Shown: positions 7,491 to 16,875, counted from the stretch's first letter. The stretch: 64,000 nt of DNA from Bacillus sp. AFS015802 (GCF_002561455.1 NZ_NTUP01000063.1:42583-106582), one strand, 5' to 3'. Program-made: numbers and translations. The notes: generated by a model from the sequence alone, not told the origin.

Positions 7491-8678
7491 TTATTTATGA
7501 AGTTCAACGACTGTCGCCACTCCCTGGCCTCCACCGATACAAAGGGTAGCCAATCCGTTTTGAACGCCTCTTTTCTTCATTTCGTGAATCAGTGTCACAA
7601 GAATGCGTGTACCACTTGCTCCAATCGGATGGCCCAGTGCGATGGCTCCCCCGTTCACATTGAGGGCATCCTTTTTGAATTGAAGTTCCTTATCCACCGC
7701 CAACGACTGGGCGGCAAAGGCTTCATTCGCTTCAATCAGGTCCATGTCTTCGATCGACAGTTTTGTTTTTTCCAATACTTTTTTCACGGCGGCAACAGGA
7801 CCGATCCCCATGATGCTCGGATCTACACCTGCATTGGCGTTCCCCTTGATCGTCACCAGCGGCGTGATGCCGAGTTCATCGGCTTTCTTCTTCGACATGA
7901 CGACTACTGCAGCGGCTCCATCATTGATGCCGGAAGCGTTCCCCGCTGTCACCGTTCCATCTTTTTTGAAGGCTGGACGCAGACCGGAAAGCTTCTCGGC
8001 CGTCGACCCTTTACGCGGGAATTCATCCTGGCTGAATACGACCGGATCCCCTTTTCTTTGCGGGATCGTGACCGGAACGATTTCATCGTCAAATCGGCCG
8101 GATTCAATGGCAGCAGCAGCCTTTTGCTGGCTCCAGGCCGAGAATTCGTCCTGTTCTTCACGGGTAAGGGAGTAACGGTCACATAGATTCTCTGCCGTCA
8201 CACCCATGTGATAATCATTGAAGGCACACCATAAGCCGTCTGAAATCATGCTGTCGACCACTTTCTGGTCTCCCATTTTAAATCCTTCCCTTGCTCCCTG
8301 GAGTAAATAGGGAGCCTGACTCATATTTTCCATTCCACCTGCAACGATGATATCTGCATCCCCTGAAAGGATTGCCTGTGTTGCGAGATGAACCGTCTTT
8401 AATCCTGATCCACATACTTTATTTATCGTCATGGCAGGTACCTGCTCAGGCAGTCCTGCTTTGATGGATGCTTGACGGGCTGGATTTTGACCCAATCCTG
8501 CCTGCAACACATTCCCCATGATTACTTCATCCACATCATTACCGCTTAAGCCAGCCTTTTCAAGGGCATCTTTGATCACAATCGCTCCAAGTTCCGGAGC
8601 AGAAATACCTTTTAACGATCCGTTAAAGCTTCCGATGGCTGTGCGTACTGCACTTACGATGACAACTTCATTCGACAT
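7491..8678 (-). CDS. Acetyl-CoA C-acetyltransferase (thiolase)
   Basis: Biosynthetic/degradative thiolase II, 395 residues, splitting acetoacetyl-CoA to two acetyl-CoA (or the reverse). The N-terminal nucleophile Cys sits in [10 protein letters not shown] (about residue 88), the His in [17 protein letters not shown], and the second Cys in LCIGGGQG. The ATG at 8678 is seven bases after GGGAGG; an upstream in-frame ATG would add 16 residues without thiolase similarity. First gene of the thiolase-scoA-scoB operon and divergent from HMG-CoA lyase. Together they turn HMG-CoA into acetyl-CoA. A cre-like site lies in the promoter spacer. Confidence 0.93.
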   Translation of the reverse strand: MSNEVVIVSAVRTAIGSFNGSLKGISAPELGAIVIKDALEKAGLSGNDVDEVIMGNVLQAGLGQNPARQASIKAGLPEQVPAMTINKVCGSGLKTVHLATQAILSGDADIIVAGGMENMSQAPYLLQGAREGFKMGDQKVVDSMISDGLWCAFNDYHMGVTAENLCDRYSLTREEQDEFSAWSQQKAAAAIESGRFDDEIVPVTIPQRKGDPVVFSQDEFPRKGSTAEKLSGLRPAFKKDGTVTAGNASGINDGAAAVVVMSKKKADELGITPLVTIKGNANAGVDPSIMGIGPVAAVKKVLEKTKLSIEDMDLIEANEAFAAQSLAVDKELQFKKDALNVNGGAIALGHPIGASGTRILVTLIHEMKKRGVQNGLATLCIGGGQGVATVVELHK

Positions 8679-8749
8679 CTTTCTTCCTCCCTTTCTCTTC
8701 TGACTGATCGATTTGCTGATATTCACTCAAAACAGTTCCACTTTAACTC

Positions 8750-8779
8750 ATTCTATGTAAGCGGTTAAATTCCTCTAAA
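8750..8779 (-). promoter_or_regulatory. Predicted promoter of thiolase-scoAB operon
   Basis: Minus strand TTTAGA (8779-8774), 18-bp spacer, TAGAAT (8755-8750). The spacer contains the cre-like sequence at 8756-8769. Confidence 0.45.
8756..8769 (+). promoter_or_regulatory. CcpA cre-like site between thiolase and HMG-CoA lyase
   Basis: TGTAAGCGGTTAAA matches the cre consensus TGWAANCGNTNWCA at all defined positions but one. It lies inside the minus-strand promoter and just upstream of the plus-strand promoter, so one bound CcpA could block both. Confidence 0.5.
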
Positions 8780-8780
8780 T

Positions 8781-8809
8781 TTGTCAAAAAATTTTTATAT
8801 TGATTTATA
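8781..8809 (+). promoter_or_regulatory. Sigma-A promoter of HMG-CoA lyase gene
   Basis: TTGTCA (8781-8786), 17-bp spacer, TTTATA (8804-8809), 39 bases before the ATG. Confidence 0.55.
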
Positions 8810-8847
8810 TGTCGAAATTTTCTTAAAATGAAAGAGGGAGGGAAATT

Positions 8848-9750
8848 ATGCATTTACCTAAAAAAGCGACGATTATTGAAGTAGGACCTAGAGACGGTTT
8901 ACAGAATGAAAAGAACTTTGTCCCAACGGACGTGAAAAAAGAATTTATCTTTCGTTTGAAACAAGCGGGAATCAAAGAAATGGAGCTGACTTCGTTTGTT
9001 TCCCCAAAATGGGTTCCGCAAATGCAGGACGCCGGTGAGATTGTCGACTCCTGCATGACCATGGATTCACGTGATATGGTTCTGGCCCCTAATAAAAGAG
9101 GGATCGAGCGTGTCTACGAAACAGGCTGCCGGTCCGTGGCAGTATTCGTAGGTGTCAGTAACACCTTTAATCAGAAAAACATCAACAAGACAACGGATGA
9201 AGCCCTTGAAGGACTGGCTCCTCTTATTTATGAGCTGAAAGAACGGGGCTACTTCGTAAGAGCCTGTATCTCCACCGCTTTCTATTGTCCATACGAAGGA
9301 AAAATCTTACCGGAGGACACCCTTTCTCTGTGTAAGAAATTTGTTTCTTTGGGTGTGGACGAATTAAGTGTCGCCGATACGATTGGTCGGGCCAATCCTT
9401 TAGAAGCCCATGATCTGTTTGCTTTGCTCAAGCAGGAATTGCCCCACACATTACTGACTGCGCATTTTCATGACACCCGTAAGATGGCCTTGGCGAATAT
9501 CCTGGCGTCGCTTCAAGCGGGGATCGACCGCTTTGACACCAGTGCCGGCGGGCTTGGGGGCTGCCCCTTCGCCCCAGGTGCAACCGGGAATGTCGCCACC
9601 GAGGATGTAGTGTACATGTTGGAGGAAATGGGGATTTCCACAGGGGTGGATCCCGAGAAGCTTGCAATGGCCATCGAGCTTGTGAAGCCCCATGTCAGCC
9701 GCCCGATTGAAAGCGGTTACTACCGCCTGTATGAATTGAATCAATCGTGA
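8848..9750 (+). CDS. yngG: Hydroxymethylglutaryl-CoA lyase
   Basis: Cleaves (S)-3-hydroxy-3-methylglutaryl-CoA to acetoacetate and acetyl-CoA, the last specific step of leucine breakdown. 300 residues, DRE-TIM barrel: the metal/catalytic motif EVGPRDGLQNE is at about residues 11-21, HFHDTRKMAL carries the metal-binding histidines, and GGLGGCPFAPGATGNVATE contains the active-site Cys of the mobile loop. GGGAGG lies six bases before the ATG. The gene is divergent from thiolase-scoAB. In B. subtilis yngG sits in a different (yngJIHGFE) cluster; this copy is elsewhere in the genome. Confidence 0.93.
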   Translation: MHLPKKATIIEVGPRDGLQNEKNFVPTDVKKEFIFRLKQAGIKEMELTSFVSPKWVPQMQDAGEIVDSCMTMDSRDMVLAPNKRGIERVYETGCRSVAVFVGVSNTFNQKNINKTTDEALEGLAPLIYELKERGYFVRACISTAFYCPYEGKILPEDTLSLCKKFVSLGVDELSVADTIGRANPLEAHDLFALLKQELPHTLLTAHFHDTRKMALANILASLQAGIDRFDTSAGGLGGCPFAPGATGNVATEDVVYMLEEMGISTGVDPEKLAMAIELVKPHVSRPIESGYYRLYELNQS

Positions 9751-9808
9751 ATACGTCCCCTCTCCTTAGAGCAATCTATACCAGATAACCCTTAAGGAGA
9801 TGAGCCAT

Positions 9809-9940
9809 ATGAGCCAAAAACGCGATAAAGGATTCAGTCAAAAAGGAAAACCCAATGCAGATACAGTTTCACATACCATAGCGAAAGAAGAACTGGATAA
9901 AGCCATTCATCCAACTAAAGGACAAAATGCTAAATCGTAA
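9809..9940 (+). CDS. Small hydrophilic protein of unknown function (43 aa)
   Basis: An open frame of 43 residues, starting MSQKRDKGFSQKGKPNAD and ending KGQNAKS, rich in Lys, Gln and Ser, with no hydrophobic segment. A strong ribosome site (AAGGAG, nine bases before the ATG) and a clean terminator directly after the stop argue that it is real. Its size, charge and composition recall small acid-soluble spore proteins, but I do not recognise a named family. It follows HMG-CoA lyase by 58 bases and may share its transcript. Confidence 0.6.
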   Translation: MSQKRDKGFSQKGKPNADTVSHTIAKEELDKAIHPTKGQNAKS

Positions 9941-9953
9941 GTTCCATGCCTGA

Positions 9954-9983
9954 AAAGGTGTCTCTCCCAGAGGCACCTTTTTT
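9954..9983 (+). terminator. Terminator after the 43-aa gene
   Basis: AAAGGTG (9954-9960) pairs with CACCTTT (9974-9980), with inner CTCT/AGAG, followed by six T. Confidence 0.75.
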
Positions 9984-10059
9984 ATTTCGCCTTCAAAATT
10001 CCTCTTTTTTCCTTCATTTGCTACAATATGAATAAACGATTTTCCCAGAGGTGATGACG

Positions 10060-10986
10060 ATGAGAAAAAAACTGGCGATCCTTGGGGGCACCCTTTCCTC
10101 TATCGGTCTGCTTGGCGTTTATATTACCAATCGATTTATGTATTTACCGAAAAAAGGGGATGACTTCATCCGTGCACGTGAAACCGAATCGACCCGAATG
10201 ATTGAAGAGGAATATGACTCCCTTCCTAAAGAAGAGGTGCTGATCCCTTCCCGATACGGTTATGACATTAAGGCGGTCTTCGTGAAGCCCCACCCCCATA
10301 ATAAATTCATGATCTTTTCCCATGGGGTGACGGAAAATAAATGGAACTCGATCAAATATATGAATCTCTTCCTCAAACAGGGATTTAATGCCGTGATTTA
10401 TGACCACAGGCGTCATGGGGAATCCGGCGGGAAGACGACAAGCTATGGATATTTTGAAAAATATGATCTAAAGGCCGTGGTGGATGAGCTGATCCGTCGT
10501 GAAGGGGAGGATGTCTTCTTCGGGATCCACGGAGAATCGATGGGGGCTGCCACCCTGCTTTTATATGCCGGCAGCGTGGAAGACCGGGCGGATTTTTATA
10601 TTGCCGACTGTCCTTTCTCCGACTTTGGTGAACAGCTCTCTTACCGCATGGGTGTAGAAGTGAAGATGCCGGCAAAATTCCTTCTTCCCCTCGTCAATCG
10701 GACGCTAAAGCTCAGGCAAGGGTATACACTAAAGGATTTATCACCTATTTCGGTTGTCCATAACATCCAAAAGCCCGTGCTATTCATTCACAGCAAAAAT
10801 GATGACTTTATCCTGCCTCAAATGACAAAGGATCTGTACGAAAAAAAGCAGGGTCCAAAGGAGCTTTTCCTCGATTTCCACGGGACCCACGCCCAATCGT
10901 ATAATGATAACCCGGAAGAATACGAGGATTTGATCCAACGGTTCCTGGAGCAATTTGTTTTAAAGGGAAAGGATGTCGTCTCATGA
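10060..10986 (+). CDS. yqkD: Alpha/beta hydrolase YqkD
   Basis: Membrane-anchored alpha/beta hydrolase, 308 residues, of the YqkD family. An N-terminal hydrophobic segment (LAILGGTLSSIGLLGVYI) precedes the hydrolase fold. The nucleophile elbow is GESMG (Ser at about residue 167), the acid is in HSKNDDFI and the His in HGTHAQSY; the oxyanion region is FSHGVTENKWN. The chosen ATG (10060) is six bases after AGAGGTG. The stop overlaps the start of the next gene by four bases. The substrate is unknown. Confidence 0.88.
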   Translation: MRKKLAILGGTLSSIGLLGVYITNRFMYLPKKGDDFIRARETESTRMIEEEYDSLPKEEVLIPSRYGYDIKAVFVKPHPHNKFMIFSHGVTENKWNSIKYMNLFLKQGFNAVIYDHRRHGESGGKTTSYGYFEKYDLKAVVDELIRREGEDVFFGIHGESMGAATLLLYAGSVEDRADFYIADCPFSDFGEQLSYRMGVEVKMPAKFLLPLVNRTLKLRQGYTLKDLSPISVVHNIQKPVLFIHSKNDDFILPQMTKDLYEKKQGPKELFLDFHGTHAQSYNDNPEEYEDLIQRFLEQFVLKGKDVVS

Positions 10987-11894
10987 TTCCAACGGATTTC
11001 AGGTTAAAAATGCAAACGATGTATGGGGATTCGGGGGATGAATGGATCACGGATACGGAGGATCTCATGGAGTCATTAAAAGACCGATTCCAGTTAACCT
11101 ACGGTGAGCCTTTTTCTCTAAGCTATAACTTCGTGATTCCCGTCCAGACCCTGCATGAGCGAGCCGTTTTAAAGATCGGGTATCCGAACAATGATTTCTC
11201 CAATGAGTTTCATGCCCTTCAGGATTTCCAAGGAAAGGGAATGGTGAAGATGCTCGACTACAGTAAGGAAGAAGGCTGGATTCTTTTAGATCGCCTCATG
11301 CCAGGATCTTCCCTCCTCTCTATTGAGGATGAAGAAGAGGTGCTCTCTGTCTTCGCCCATACCGCCCAGGGACTTTGGCATAAACCTGTCAGCAACCACC
11401 CCTACCCTATGGTTGAATCCTGGTCAAAGGGAATCGGAAGGTTACGGGAGCGATTTAACGGCGGAACCGGCCCCATTCCTCCGGAGCTCGTCGGAAAAGC
11501 TGAAGCGCTATATCCGCAGCTCTTGAGTACTGGGACAGATTTCTATCTTCTTCACGGTGATCTGCATCACGGGAATATACTCTTCTCTGAGTCTTCAGGC
11601 TGGACGGCCATCGATCCAAAAGGACTCATCGGCGAGCGGGAATATGACTGCATTCAGTTTATGTTGAATGAGTGGAAGAAATGGGAGGTGCCTTTGGAGC
11701 TGCTCCGATACAGGACCCGGACTATCGCTTCCCTTCTTTCCCTTTCTTATGGGCGTTTGATCCGATACGGGTTCTGTCATTCGATTCTATCTGCCTGCTG
11801 GTCTGTAGAGGATGGTATGGGTGGATGGAAAACAGGGGTTACTTTGGCGGGGATGTTTGACGAGTTGATGAGGGAAAACGAAGCTGACTCTTAA
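10983..11894 (+). CDS. Aminoglycoside/hydroxyurea phosphotransferase family kinase
   Basis: A 303-residue small-molecule kinase. The catalytic loop LHGDLHHGNILF (about residues 186-197) and the Mg-binding AIDPKGLIGEREYD are those of the APH(6)/streptomycin 6-kinase and hydroxyurea kinase family (PF04655), not the APH(3') group. The ATG overlaps the yqkD stop (ATGA), so the two are translationally coupled. Family members can inactivate streptomycin, but chromosomal homologues in bacilli have no established substrate, so resistance should not be assumed. Confidence 0.85.
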   Translation: MIPTDFRLKMQTMYGDSGDEWITDTEDLMESLKDRFQLTYGEPFSLSYNFVIPVQTLHERAVLKIGYPNNDFSNEFHALQDFQGKGMVKMLDYSKEEGWILLDRLMPGSSLLSIEDEEEVLSVFAHTAQGLWHKPVSNHPYPMVESWSKGIGRLRERFNGGTGPIPPELVGKAEALYPQLLSTGTDFYLLHGDLHHGNILFSESSGWTAIDPKGLIGEREYDCIQFMLNEWKKWEVPLELLRYRTRTIASLLSLSYGRLIRYGFCHSILSACWSVEDGMGGWKTGVTLAGMFDELMRENEADS

Positions 11895-11925
11895 AATCTA
11901 ACTAAGAGTCAGCTTCGTTTCTTTT
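11880..11925 (+). terminator. Terminator after the kinase gene
   Basis: A perfect 14-bp stem (11880-11893 with 11903-11916) that includes the end of the coding region, followed by a T-rich tract (GTTTCTTTT). Confidence 0.8.
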
Positions 11926-12257
11926 CATTCCCCTGGAAACATCAAAAAGTTCATTCTCCCATTTATGATCTGCCCGGAGCTTTTTAATTGGAATGTATTG
12001 CTTTGTGAAGAAAAATCAATCTTCAGTTCTTCATCAAGAAAGACCATCTTTGACTTTTCTACAAATATCGATAAGGTGTTGGTTTCTATTTTTATATCTT
12101 CACCCTCAACAGGATGATGGACAAACCATAAGGTAGGAATGCCGCTCACCACACAGCCGCAGCCTTCTGTATCGTATTTTAATTTCAGGTGACCCTTTTG
12201 TGTCCCAATTTTATCTTGAATCTTTCGGGTTGCTTCGTTCGTTAGTTGGATTTTCAT
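11925..12257 (-). CDS. yqkB: HesB/YadR-like Fe-S biosynthesis family protein YqkB
   Basis: A 110-residue one-domain protein of the HesB/IscA-like superfamily, beginning MKIQLTNEATRKIQDKI. Only part of the three-Cys A-type carrier motif remains: GCGC near residue 34 is present, but the C-terminal CGCG-type pair is absent, so it belongs to the divergent YqkB group and not to canonical SufA/IscA. GGAGG seven bases before the ATG sets the start. It is monocistronic and convergent to the kinase gene. A role in iron-sulphur handling is inferred from family only. Confidence 0.82.
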   Translation of the reverse strand: MKIQLTNEATRKIQDKIGTQKGHLKLKYDTEGCGCVVSGIPTLWFVHHPVEGEDIKIETNTLSIFVEKSKMVFLDEELKIDFSSQSNTFQLKSSGQIINGRMNFLMFPGE

Positions 12258-12337
12258 TCGACGACCTCCTCTGCCCCTTATCCTATCATATTTCATTTGA
12301 TTCCTTTAGAATATTGCTTTTTTACTCTTTTCATCTT

Positions 12338-12349
12338 ACTATCGATAGT
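12338..12349. repeat. 12-bp perfect palindrome upstream of the CDGSH gene
   Basis: ACTATCGATAGT lies about 40 bases before the CDGSH gene start and could be an operator; no regulator is known. Confidence 0.3.
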
Positions 12350-12387
12350 GGGGATTCTTTTGTATTTTCTAGAAAGGGTGGGTTTTC

Positions 12388-12603
12388 ATGACAAAAGCTC
12401 AAATTAAAGTGAATGATAACGGTTCTTTTCGCGTAAGCGGCGATGTGGAACTGATTGATGCCGACGGAAATGTATTTCCAACGAAACAAGTGTTTACCCT
12501 TTGCCGCTGCGGTTTATCAACCAACATGCCGTTCTGCGACGCTTCTCACAAAGGAAAATTCGAATCATGTGTGCGTGCCGAAAAGGTATTGGACGAAGAG
12601 TAA
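12388..12603 (+). CDS. CDGSH iron-sulfur domain protein
   Basis: A 71-residue single CDGSH-type (mitoNEET-like) domain that coordinates a redox-active 2Fe-2S cluster through three Cys and one His. The binding motif is complete: CRCGLSTNMPFCDASH, here with CDASH in place of CDGSH. The function of these short bacterial proteins is mostly unknown; electron or cluster transfer is assumed. AAAGGGTGG upstream serves as the ribosome site. It has its own terminator. Confidence 0.9.
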   Translation: MTKAQIKVNDNGSFRVSGDVELIDADGNVFPTKQVFTLCRCGLSTNMPFCDASHKGKFESCVRAEKVLDEE

Positions 12604-12615
12604 ATGGAATGAAAA

Positions 12616-12650
12616 GAGAGACTTCACCCGAAGTCTCTCTTTTTATTTTT
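12616..12650 (+). terminator. Terminator after the CDGSH gene
   Basis: GAGAGACTTC (12616-12625), loop ACCC, GAAGTCTCTC (12630-12639), then TTTTTATTTTT. A perfect 10-bp stem. Confidence 0.85.
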
Positions 12651-12654
12651 AAGA

Positions 12655-12987
12655 TCAGTCGAAAAAACGAATGTCCACAACGCTTTCAAGGGGAATATAG
12701 TGTACGTCTTCGAACCTGTCTACGACGTGCAGCTTCCCATCCAGCGGGTCGACATGATGAACGGTTCCAATCGATAATTGATGACGATGCTTTGCATAGT
12801 GAGTAATCGATACCATTCTACCAAACTCCATCGCCTCTGCCACGACTTCATTCATCCTGTCCAGCTCCTGCTCGTCAAGTTCGACCCTCTTTTCGTGCGT
12901 ATCTTCCTTTGCCCAATCCCTTAAGAGTTTTACATGCTCGGGCAGCATCATGGATGTCCATTTGATTCTTCCTCGATCGCGGATCAA
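12655..12987 (-). CDS. yqjX: YolD-like protein YqjX
   Basis: A 110-residue YolD-like family protein (PF08863). From the TTG at 12987 it starts MIRDRGRIKWTSMMLPEHV, the typical YolD-family N-terminus. GGAGG is eight bases before that TTG, and the alternative GTG at 12996 overlaps the ribosome site. YolD-like genes are regularly paired with Y-family polymerases (yqjX-yqjW, yolD-uvrX) and belong to the SOS response. Here the gene follows yqjW by 21 bases. The molecular role is not established. Confidence 0.88.
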   Translation of the reverse strand: MIRDRGRIKWTSMMLPEHVKLLRDWAKEDTHEKRVELDEQELDRMNEVVAEAMEFGRMVSITHYAKHRHQLSIGTVHHVDPLDGKLHVVDRFEDVHYIPLESVVDIRFFD

Positions 12988-13008
12988 TACTCTCACCTCC
13001 TCTATTCC

Positions 13009-14271
13009 TTACGATTTATGTCCGCCCACCAGGCGGGCACGATGCCTTGCTGTCCCGGCTTCCGTATAGGAAACCGCGCGGAGCAGGGCACCTGACCCGT
13101 ATTTGTTCCGGATGTGATCCACTACATACCCGAGTTCCCGCTTTTCCCAGCGGTCAGGTTCGAAAAGTGAAACCTGCAGCGCCCCGTCCTCTACGATATT
13201 TGAAAGGGCAATGTTGATTTTCCGTACGGTTTTTCCATTGTAGTTTTCTTCGAATAATTGCAGGCAGACCCGGTACAGATCCATCGTGATATTGGTCGGT
13301 TCCTCTATCGTCCGGGACCGGTGGAACCCCCCGCCGAATTCTTCATGGCTGTAGCCGATCCCAAAGCTGACGGTCCTGCCTGCCTTACGATGGGTCCGGG
13401 CGCGTCTTGCGACTTCTTCGCACATTTCTAAAATGACACGTTTGATTTCTTTTTTCTCCTTATAGTCCCGCAACAGGATCTGCCCCTTGCCGAAGCTGAC
13501 CTGCCCATCCATGATCGGGGCCCCGATTTCGGATAGGTCCACCCCCCAGGCATGGTAATAAAGCTGATTGCCCATCACACCGAACTTCGCCTCAAGCTTC
13601 TCCAGGTCATACTTCGCCAATTGGCCGACAGAGAAAATGCCCATGCGATTGAGGGTCTTCTCAAGGCGTCCGCCGATCCCCCACATTTCACGGAGCGGGG
13701 ACAGGGGCCACAGCTTTTCAGGGACGTCTTCATATGTCCACTCGGCAATCCCCTTTTTCTTTGCTTCAAGATCCAGGCACAGCTTGGACAAGAGCAAATT
13801 GGGGCCGATTCCTATGGCGCATGGAAGCTGGAATTCCCTTTCCATATCATCTTTGATTTTGCGGGCGATGGTGGTGGCGTCTCCCCAGAGACCCGTCGCT
13901 CCATCAATCTTGATGAAGCTTTCATCCACGCTGTACGTATGGATGGCATCCTTCGGCACGTAACGATGAAACAGGCGGGTCAGCTCCGTGGAAATCCGGA
14001 CATACGTCGCCATTTTCGGCTCTACCAGCCGGATGCGCGGGTCGTTTGGAATTTCAAACATCCGCGATCCCGTTTTGATCCCAAAGTCCTTCTTCATCCT
14101 GGGCGAGGCCGCCAGCACAATACTTCCCTGCCGACTTTTGTCCCCCACGACAGCCAAGTGGCATTCAAGGGGATCCAGCCCCTCCATGACAGCCGAACAG
14201 CTAGCATAAAAGCTCTTCATATCGATGCACAAAATCTTGTGGTGTGGCAGCACACTGTAATCGACAGTCAT
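13009..14271 (-). CDS. yqjW: Y-family DNA polymerase (YqjW/UvrX type)
   Basis: Error-prone translesion polymerase, 420 residues, UmuC/DinB superfamily. Palm motifs are visible: ILCIDMKSFYASC near the N-terminus (metal-binding Asp) and TYSVDESFIKI (SxDE catalytic pair). A helix-hairpin-helix region MWGIGGRLEKTLNRMGI and the little-finger domain follow. It belongs to the shorter UvrX/YqjW branch, lacking the long beta-clamp tail of YqjH. GGAGG eight bases before the ATG at 14271 sets the start. Two LexA-type boxes upstream indicate DNA-damage control. Confidence 0.92.
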   Translation of the reverse strand: MTVDYSVLPHHKILCIDMKSFYASCSAVMEGLDPLECHLAVVGDKSRQGSIVLAASPRMKKDFGIKTGSRMFEIPNDPRIRLVEPKMATYVRISTELTRLFHRYVPKDAIHTYSVDESFIKIDGATGLWGDATTIARKIKDDMEREFQLPCAIGIGPNLLLSKLCLDLEAKKKGIAEWTYEDVPEKLWPLSPLREMWGIGGRLEKTLNRMGIFSVGQLAKYDLEKLEAKFGVMGNQLYYHAWGVDLSEIGAPIMDGQVSFGKGQILLRDYKEKKEIKRVILEMCEEVARRARTHRKAGRTVSFGIGYSHEEFGGGFHRSRTIEEPTNITMDLYRVCLQLFEENYNGKTVRKINIALSNIVEDGALQVSLFEPDRWEKRELGYVVDHIRNKYGSGALLRAVSYTEAGTARHRARLVGGHKS

Positions 14272-14297
14272 ATCTTCGTCCTCCATTTTACCCAAAT

Positions 14298-14311
14298 AGA
14301 ACAAACGTTCT
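14298..14311. promoter_or_regulatory. LexA (DinR) box 1 upstream of yqjW
   Basis: AGAACAAACGTTCT keeps the core GAAC-N4-GTTC of the Bacillus SOS box CGAACRNRYGTTYC, with mismatches only at the outer positions. Confidence 0.6.
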
Positions 14312-14336
14312 TATATAGTATATCTATGATTCTAAC

Positions 14337-14350
14337 CGAATATACGTTCC
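14337..14350. promoter_or_regulatory. LexA (DinR) box 2 upstream of yqjW
   Basis: CGAATATACGTTCC matches the SOS box CGAACRNRYGTTYC at all but one position. It is spaced 39 bp centre to centre from box 1. Confidence 0.65.
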
Positions 14351-14387
14351 CTTTCAACTTAAATAAATGGAAAAGGAGAGAATAAAA

Positions 14388-14510
14388 AGAAAAGCGGAGG
14401 CGGCTTGGTTAGGCCCGACAAGCATAAGATGAATTGACCAGAAAGGCGTTCTTTGCCTTTTTGGTCAATTTAGCTTATGACCTCGAGGGACTAGCCGCCG
14501 GAGCTGGATC
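14388..14510 (+). repeat. About 120-bp palindromic intergenic repeat, copy A
   Basis: Begins AGAAAAGCGGAGGCGGCT and ends AGCCGCCGGAGCTGGA. Outer arms GGCGGCT (14399-14405) and AGCCGCC (14493-14499) enclose a long inner hairpin (14424-14478) with a GTTCTT-type tip. An almost identical copy lies at 63859-63981. It fills most of the 397-base gap between yqjW and the EthD gene. Confidence 0.85.
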
Positions 14511-14512
14511 AA

Positions 14513-14560
14513 GAAAAGCGGAGGCGGCTTGGGCAGGCCCGGCAAGCCCTCAAGGTGAAA
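14513..14560 (+). repeat. Truncated tandem copy of the palindromic repeat
   Basis: GAAAAGCGGAGGCGGCTTGG then GCAGGCCCGGCAAGC repeats the first 45 bases or so of the unit, immediately after copy A, and then loses similarity. The remaining ~100 bases before the EthD gene hold nothing I can name. Confidence 0.7.
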
Positions 14561-14668
14561 CAAAAGTCAGATTATGTCGATATTTTTGTCATGAAATACA
14601 TAGTCATAATTTCCTATAATTGCTAAAATTCAAATGAACATACCTTATCAGGACTAGGGAGGCGTAAC

Positions 14669-14971
14669 ATGGCGAAAGTGATTGTGATGTATGAAAAGCC
14701 GAAGGATCAGGAAGCGTGCGAGGAATATTACTTCAACACCCATATGCCGATCGCAGGAAAGGTACCCCATGTAAAAAATGCGAATGTACAGCGGGTATTA
14801 TCCAATCAAAATACGGATTTGTCGCTCTATTTAGTAACGGAGATCGAGTTTGAAAACAAAGCGGATATGAAAGAGGCGTTCAAGTCAGAAGAATGGAAAG
14901 CAGTGGGAGATGACGTTCCCAACTTTATGAAATACTTAGAAAAACCGCCAATCATCACCATAGTGGAGTAA
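14669..14971 (+). CDS. EthD family protein
   Basis: A 100-residue dimeric alpha/beta-barrel (ferredoxin-like) protein of the EthD family (PF07110). The conserved YYFNTHMPIAGKVP (Y, H, P positions) and LYLVTEIEFENKADMKEAF are visible. EthD was named from an ether-degradation cluster; most relatives have unknown, possibly monooxygenase-like or transport roles. GGGAGG lies six bases before the ATG. It stands alone and has no counterpart at this place in B. subtilis. Confidence 0.85.
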   Translation: MAKVIVMYEKPKDQEACEEYYFNTHMPIAGKVPHVKNANVQRVLSNQNTDLSLYLVTEIEFENKADMKEAFKSEEWKAVGDDVPNFMKYLEKPPIITIVE

Positions 14972-14998
14972 AAATACTACACTCAAAGTAAAATGGAA

Positions 14999-15031
14999 AA
15001 AGGGCAAAATCACCTGGTGATTTTGCCCTTT
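14999..15031. terminator. Bidirectional terminator between EthD gene and gdh
   Basis: A 15-bp perfect stem AAAGGGCAAAATCAC (14999-15013) with its complement (15017-15031). T-rich flanks are present on both strands. Confidence 0.75.
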
Positions 15032-15043
15032 CCTATTCCTACA

Positions 15044-16697
<1,654 letters not shown>

Positions 16698-16739
16698 ACG
16701 TCCACATCCTTTTTCCAACAATGATCATAGTTTTCCTCT

Positions 16740-16762
16740 GAAACGAAAATTCTAGCCGTTTC
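16740..16762. promoter_or_regulatory. Inverted repeat upstream of glcU
   Basis: GAAACG (16740-16745) and CGTTTC (16757-16762) flank an 11-bp spacer, 43 bases before the glcU start. Possible operator; regulator unknown. Confidence 0.25.
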
Positions 16763-16827
16763 GACAGAAAAACCTAAAATATTTTCCACTCTCACATGCA
16801 TACCCTTCTTCCGCCCGGTATAACCTC

Positions 16828-16869
16828 AAAAAAAAAGAAAGCGTTGGGATGTAATCAACAACGCTTTCT
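16828..16869 (-). terminator. Terminator after the DUF3221 lipoprotein gene
   Basis: AGAAAGCGTTG (16836-16846) pairs with CAACGCTTTCT (16859-16869); nine T follow on the minus strand. Confidence 0.8.
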
Positions 16870-16875
16870 TCTGTA

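Noticed and set aside
7497..8186. 230-codon open frame on the plus strand across the thiolase gene
   Set aside because: It is antisense to a clearly conserved thiolase, has no ribosome site, and its translation shows no known family.
13552..14385. 277-codon open frame on the plus strand across yqjW
   Set aside because: Antisense shadow of a conserved polymerase gene; it also runs through the LexA boxes.
14434..14619. 61-codon open frame inside the palindromic repeat
   Set aside because: It follows the repeat sequence itself, and no ribosome binding site is present.
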